Source of the DNA: Bacteroidota bacterium
GTDB lineage: Bacteria > Bacteroidota > Bacteroidia > Flavobacteriales > Weeksellaceae
Direction: 5' to 3'
Assembly (NCBI GenBank): GCA_018266955.1
Contig: JAFDZI010000024.1
Coordinates: 1 to 53,913 of the forward strand
Length of the DNA: 53,913 nucleotides
Shown here: positions 50,710 to 53,913 of the stretch, piece after piece
How positions within the stretch are numbered: position 1 is the stretch's first letter
Layout: each line of letters opens with the position of its first letter
Notes under the pieces: generated by a model
Databases searched by the model: none
What the model saw: only the letters and a program-made list of their open reading frames with translations
What the model was told of the DNA's origin: nothing
Position numbers and translations under genes: made by a program

Positions 50710-52779
50710 TTATGAATTGTGAGATTTGTTTTGTAAATATTTTTGAATTTCTATTTGCGATCGGATTTCTCTATCCTTTTTTTCAACATATTGGTTTCTT
50801 AGATTTTTATCCAAGACTCTTGCCTTTACATTGTCGGAAAGTTGAATATTCAGCAAATCGATGATTTCTTTTTTTATGGATTTTGATTTTATTTTAACGG
50901 CAGCTTCAATACGATAGTCCAGATTTCGTGTCATCCAATCGGCTGAAGAAATATAGATTTCTTCAGCTCCTTTGTGGTGGAAGTAAAGTACACGGGCGTG
51001 CTCCAGATACTCATCTACAATAGAAATGGCTTTTATTTTCTTTTTAAACGACTTCTGGTTAATGGCGCAGTAAATCCCACGAACAATCATTTTTATTTCC
51101 ACACCAGCATTAGCGGCATCATATAGTTTATCGATGATGTCTTTGTCGCTTAGCGAATTTACTTTAATGATGATTTCTGCCTTTCTACCTGCTTTGGCTT
51201 CTTCAATTTCTTTATCGATAAGCTGATTGAATTTGTTTCGCATGTTTTCTGGGCAAGTCAGTAGGTTTTTGCAACCTTTAAGTAGATTGATGTAATCAGA
51301 TTTTGGATTTTTAAGTACGGTAAATATTTTATTGATATCCGCCATTATATCCCTGTCCGCAGTCATTAGGAGGTGGTCTCCATAGATTTTTGCGGTTTTC
51401 TCGTTAAAGTTTCCTGTGCTTACAAAACCATACTGAACCGTTTTGTTCTGGATTCTTTTTTTAATGATGCATAATTTGGCATGAACCTTTCTGTTGGGGA
51501 TTCCGGTAAGAACTTTGATGCCCTCGTTTTCTAAAATTACTTTCCACTTGAGGTTGCTTTCCTCATCAAAGCGAGCTCTTAATTCCAACATTACAGTTAC
51601 CTCTTTTCCGTTTCTGGCAGCGCCAATTAATGCATTTACAATTTTTGATTTATCGGCCAGTCGATAAGCGGTCAAAAAAATTGTTTTCACATCCGGATCC
51701 ATGGCACTTTCTCGTAGTAGGTCTATTACGGGATGAAACGGGTGGTATGGAAAGGTAAATAATAGATCTTTTTTTAAAATAACATCCGATATTCGTTCAC
51801 CATTTTGTAAATCAGGATGGTTGCATTGTGCTCTTTTTTGACTTTTGGGTACAGGTGCAAAAACATTTGGGAAATCCATAAAGTGTTTGAAGTTATGGAT
51901 TTTACCTCCGGGGATAATGCTGTCTTTTTTGGTTAAATTCAGTTTTCTGATGAGGAACTCTAACAATGCAGGATCCATATCTTTGTCAAAGACAAAGCGG
52001 GTTGGTTTGCCTTTTCTTCTGGTTTTCAGTGCTTTTTCAATTTTGTCTGCTAAAGTAGTGCGAATGTCGTTGTCCAAATCAAATTCAGCATCTTTTGTAA
52101 TTTTAAAAGCATGGGCGTGAAATTCGTCGTAGCCGAAGTAGGAAAATATATGGGGCAAACAAAGCTTAATGATTTCCTCGAGTAAGATGATGTTTTTTTC
52201 CTCGCCATCACCAGAAATAATATGAAAACGACCGACAAATCTGGAAGGGATCTCTATAATGGCAAACTGGCTCAAGTACTGAAATTCTTTTTTCCTCATG
52301 GCAATTCCCAGATACAAGCTTTTGTCTCTAAGGTAAGGCATTGGGATGTTCTCGTGCAAGATAATGGGAATGGTATTGCTTTCTACTACTTCGTCAAAAT
52401 AAGCGATTACTTCTTTTTTTTGTTCGCTATTGAGTGTTTTTATGGTTTTAATATACACCTTTTGGTCGGACATTTCTTTTTGAATTTCCTTCCAAGTTTT
52501 ATCAAAATTTTTCTGATGACGGATGACTAAATCATTAATTTGGGTAAGTATTTTAGATGGAGGTGCGTAAAAACTATTGTTAATGAATTTATCCTTAAAA
52601 TCCATGGCTCTTTTGAGGCCAGCAACACGAACTCGGAAAAACTCGTCCAGATTATTAGAAAAAATACCCAAAAAACGAATTCTCTGGTGTAGCGGGACTG
52701 TTTTGTCCATGGCTTCTTGCAAAACCCTTTCGTTAAAGGCCAACCATGTAATATCTCTTGGGTTGAAAATAGAAGGCAT
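50710..52779 (-). CDS. ppk1: Polyphosphate kinase 1
   Basis: PPK1 reversibly makes polyphosphate from ATP, at the membrane or in the cytoplasm. The 689-residue protein has the N-terminal domain (RDITWLAFNERVLQEA), the head domain with PMPYLRDKSLYL, and two phospholipase-D-like catalytic domains. His433 in RKVHAK is the autophosphorylated residue, and His594 in LEHARV is the second conserved histidine. The length is typical. It is the first gene of ppk1-ppx, which allows polyphosphate to be both made and broken. A -7 box TATTTTTG lies at 52797-52804 upstream. Confidence 0.96.
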   Translation of the reverse strand: MPSIFNPRDITWLAFNERVLQEAMDKTVPLHQRIRFLGIFSNNLDEFFRVRVAGLKRAMDFKDKFINNSFYAPPSKILTQINDLVIRHQKNFDKTWKEIQKEMSDQKVYIKTIKTLNSEQKKEVIAYFDEVVESNTIPIILHENIPMPYLRDKSLYLGIAMRKKEFQYLSQFAIIEIPSRFVGRFHIISGDGEEKNIILLEEIIKLCLPHIFSYFGYDEFHAHAFKITKDAEFDLDNDIRTTLADKIEKALKTRRKGKPTRFVFDKDMDPALLEFLIRKLNLTKKDSIIPGGKIHNFKHFMDFPNVFAPVPKSQKRAQCNHPDLQNGERISDVILKKDLLFTFPYHPFHPVIDLLRESAMDPDVKTIFLTAYRLADKSKIVNALIGAARNGKEVTVMLELRARFDEESNLKWKVILENEGIKVLTGIPNRKVHAKLCIIKKRIQNKTVQYGFVSTGNFNEKTAKIYGDHLLMTADRDIMADINKIFTVLKNPKSDYINLLKGCKNLLTCPENMRNKFNQLIDKEIEEAKAGRKAEIIIKVNSLSDKDIIDKLYDAANAGVEIKMIVRGIYCAINQKSFKKKIKAISIVDEYLEHARVLYFHHKGAEEIYISSADWMTRNLDYRIEAAVKIKSKSIKKEIIDLLNIQLSDNVKARVLDKNLRNQYVEKKDREIRSQIEIQKYLQNKSHNS

Positions 52780-52796
52780 AAGTTTTCATGTTTCTT

Positions 52797-52804
52797 CAAA
52801 AATA
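52797..52804 (-). promoter_or_regulatory. -7 box of the ppk1-ppx operon
   Basis: The minus strand reads TATTTTTG about 18 bases before the ppk1 start codon. A TTG is missing at the expected distance. Confidence 0.45.
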
Positions 52805-52952
52805 CAGATTATTTGCTGAATATAGACTTGATGGTGTAGAAAAATAGAGTGTTTTGTATATTGAAATAAGGTGGAGTCCTATAGATGTTTTGATAAGATT
52901 TTGTTTTAAGGAGTGTAAATAAGACTTTTTTATATTAATTCTAAATAAGGCT

Positions 52953-52982
52953 TTGAACTCTGAATAAAAGTTTTTAAATTTG
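52953..52982 (+). promoter_or_regulatory. Promoter of the Crp/Fnr regulator gene
   Basis: TTG at 52953-52955, exactly 19 bases, then TAAATTTG at 52975-52982. The transcript would start about 17 bases before the start codon. Confidence 0.82.
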
Positions 52983-53005
52983 AACAATCCCTTAATTGAT
53001 AAGAA

Positions 53006-53599
53006 ATGGTAGATGAAAAACTAATACAGGAAACCTACGGAGAAGTTAAAAGATGCATCAAAGGCGAAAGGATTGTTTGTGAAGGTGATTGTTCGCAATA
53101 TTTCTACTATTTAATTGAAGGCGAATTATCGGTTTTGAATTTTACGGAAGAAGGCAAAGAGTTTTTGCAACACAAGGTTACGAAAGATCATTTTTTTGGA
53201 GAACCTGCCGTTTTGTTAGAGAAATCTTTTCCCGGATCGGTAGAAGTGAGCTCAGAAAAAGCCAAAATTCTGAAAATAAAAAGAGAAAACTTCTTAGATT
53301 ATTTGCTAAAAAATCCAGAAAAATTATTAGACTTTACTAAATCTATTGCAGAAAAAGCACTACGAGGTAGCCAGAATTTAAAAAGTATTGTATTTCTAAA
53401 TCCTGAGGAGAGAATTAACAATCAATTGAAAGAGTACAAAAGCTCCATAGGAAATCCACCAGAAAAAGTGCAAATTCCTTATACCCGAAAAGAAATTTCG
53501 AATATGACAGGACTCAGGATTGAAACCATCATTCGAACCATTAAGAAAATGGAAAAAGAAGAAAAGCTAATCATTAAAAACGGGAAGGTTTATTTTTAA
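53006..53599 (+). CDS. Crp/Fnr-family transcription regulator
   Basis: The 197-residue protein has an N-terminal cyclic-nucleotide-binding-type beta barrel (about 15-115, YFYYLIEGELSVLNFTEEGK, FFGEPAVLLEKSFPGSVEV). A C-terminal winged helix follows, with the recognition helix in YTRKEISNMTGLRIETIIRT. There is no cysteine cluster for an Fe-S centre, so it is not a classical oxygen-sensing Fnr, and the effector is unknown. It stands alone with its own promoter, divergent from ppk1-ppx at 226 bases. Confidence 0.92.
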   Translation: MVDEKLIQETYGEVKRCIKGERIVCEGDCSQYFYYLIEGELSVLNFTEEGKEFLQHKVTKDHFFGEPAVLLEKSFPGSVEVSSEKAKILKIKRENFLDYLLKNPEKLLDFTKSIAEKALRGSQNLKSIVFLNPEERINNQLKEYKSSIGNPPEKVQIPYTRKEISNMTGLRIETIIRTIKKMEKEEKLIIKNGKVYF

Positions 53600-53732
53600 T
53601 CCGAAGGCTGCAAGCGGTTATTATAGATTGTTTTTTTTGAATTTATAATAGGAAGTTTGTTATCGAAAATAGCTTATCACAAACATGTATCCACGAAATT
53701 GAAAAATTTCTTAATGACATAAAAAGTAAATT

Positions 53733-53913
53733 ATGAAATCGCCATTAACAAGTTTTTGTACACAAATAATAATCTTCGATTCAATAAAAAAAAATAAAAT
53801 ACGGAGATAAACACCAATGAAACTAGGCGATTGACTTCGTCGAACCACTTTGATAGGTTTCCAAATAACAAATAAAAAACAATAAATATCAACATATGAA
53901 ATTCCCATGATTA
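53733..53913 (+). repeat. Dispersed leader element at the window end, tandem and incomplete
   Basis: One unit (53733-53896) starts ATGAAATCGCCATTAACAAG, continues with ACACCAATGAAACTAGGCGA and GTCGAACCACTT, and ends with ATATCAACAT. A second unit begins ATGAAATTCCCAT and leaves the window. The first frame (MKSPLTSF...) stops after 25 residues, and a one-base change moves the NTNE part to another frame. The preceding stretch 53600-53732 holds nothing recognisable. Confidence 0.82.

Overview
The window is a low-GC chromosomal segment of a Bacteroidota bacterium, most likely order Flavobacteriales and near the Chryseobacterium/Weeksellaceae group. The evidence is: proteins with type IX secretion C-terminal sorting domains, a SusC/SusD pair, BshC (bacillithiol), a GYDIA-type GHMP kinase, a Porin_10-type porin, an IF2 with a long low-complexity N-terminus, and many promoters of the Bacteroidota form TTG-N17-20-TAnnTTTG with almost no Shine-Dalgarno sequences. 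No prophage, insertion sequence or CRISPR array was seen. The segment is mostly housekeeping genes, with unusual signals concentrated in the intergenic DNA.

Layout. 1-5 kb: rimP-nusA-infB operon. 5-14 kb: secreted subtilisin-like protease, SusC/SusD pair, Porin_10 protein. 13.8-21 kb: bshC, a LysM/periplasmic-binding fusion, fabD, GYDIA kinase, pckA. 21-25.5 kb: Ala-rich lipoprotein, an unrecognised membrane protein/lipoprotein pair, and an opposing operon U32 protein-ferredoxin-5-FTHF cyclo-ligase. 25.7-32.4 kb: Deg-type protease, a small membrane protein with RidA, LptD and a divergent cell-wall amidase. 32.4-33 kb: tRNA-Glu, rpsT, tRNA-Glu. 33-35 kb: aroQ with an AcfC-like binding protein, then a second Ala-rich lipoprotein. 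35-39.5 kb: radA-rmuC-SpoU methylase operon and a DUF2975/XRE pair. 39.7-46.5 kb: a 1077-residue outer-membrane protein, a T9SS cargo protein, an alpha/beta hydrolase, a YIP1-like membrane protein and its DUF2089-type regulator. 47-53.6 kb: agmatinase, BON proteins, HAD phosphatase, ppk1-ppx operon and a Crp/Fnr regulator.

The most interesting material is intergenic. (1) A dispersed, partly tandem element carries a short open reading frame (MKSP/L... NTNEDwRL ...IKK-stop). Its stop codon lies exactly 10 nt before the start codon of two unrelated genes, fabD and the YIP1-like gene, and the 3' end of the same design precedes the alpha/beta hydrolase gene. Further copies lie upstream of fabD and at the right end of the window. 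(2) Three copies of a structured repeat resembling the Flavo-1 RNA motif are present. Two are 68-nt near-identical copies whose differences are all transitions, two of which preserve pairing in the same proposed helix. (3) A promoter and an intrinsic terminator about 70 nt apart, with no convincing gene between them, suggest a small RNA upstream of speB. (4) Two paralogous Ala-rich lipoprotein genes share their -7 region, 5' leader hairpin and terminator stem as well as their coding start. (5) A palindrome overlaps the -7 box of the DUF2089 regulator gene.

All calls come from reading the sequence. No database search was run, and family names rest on recognisable motifs.
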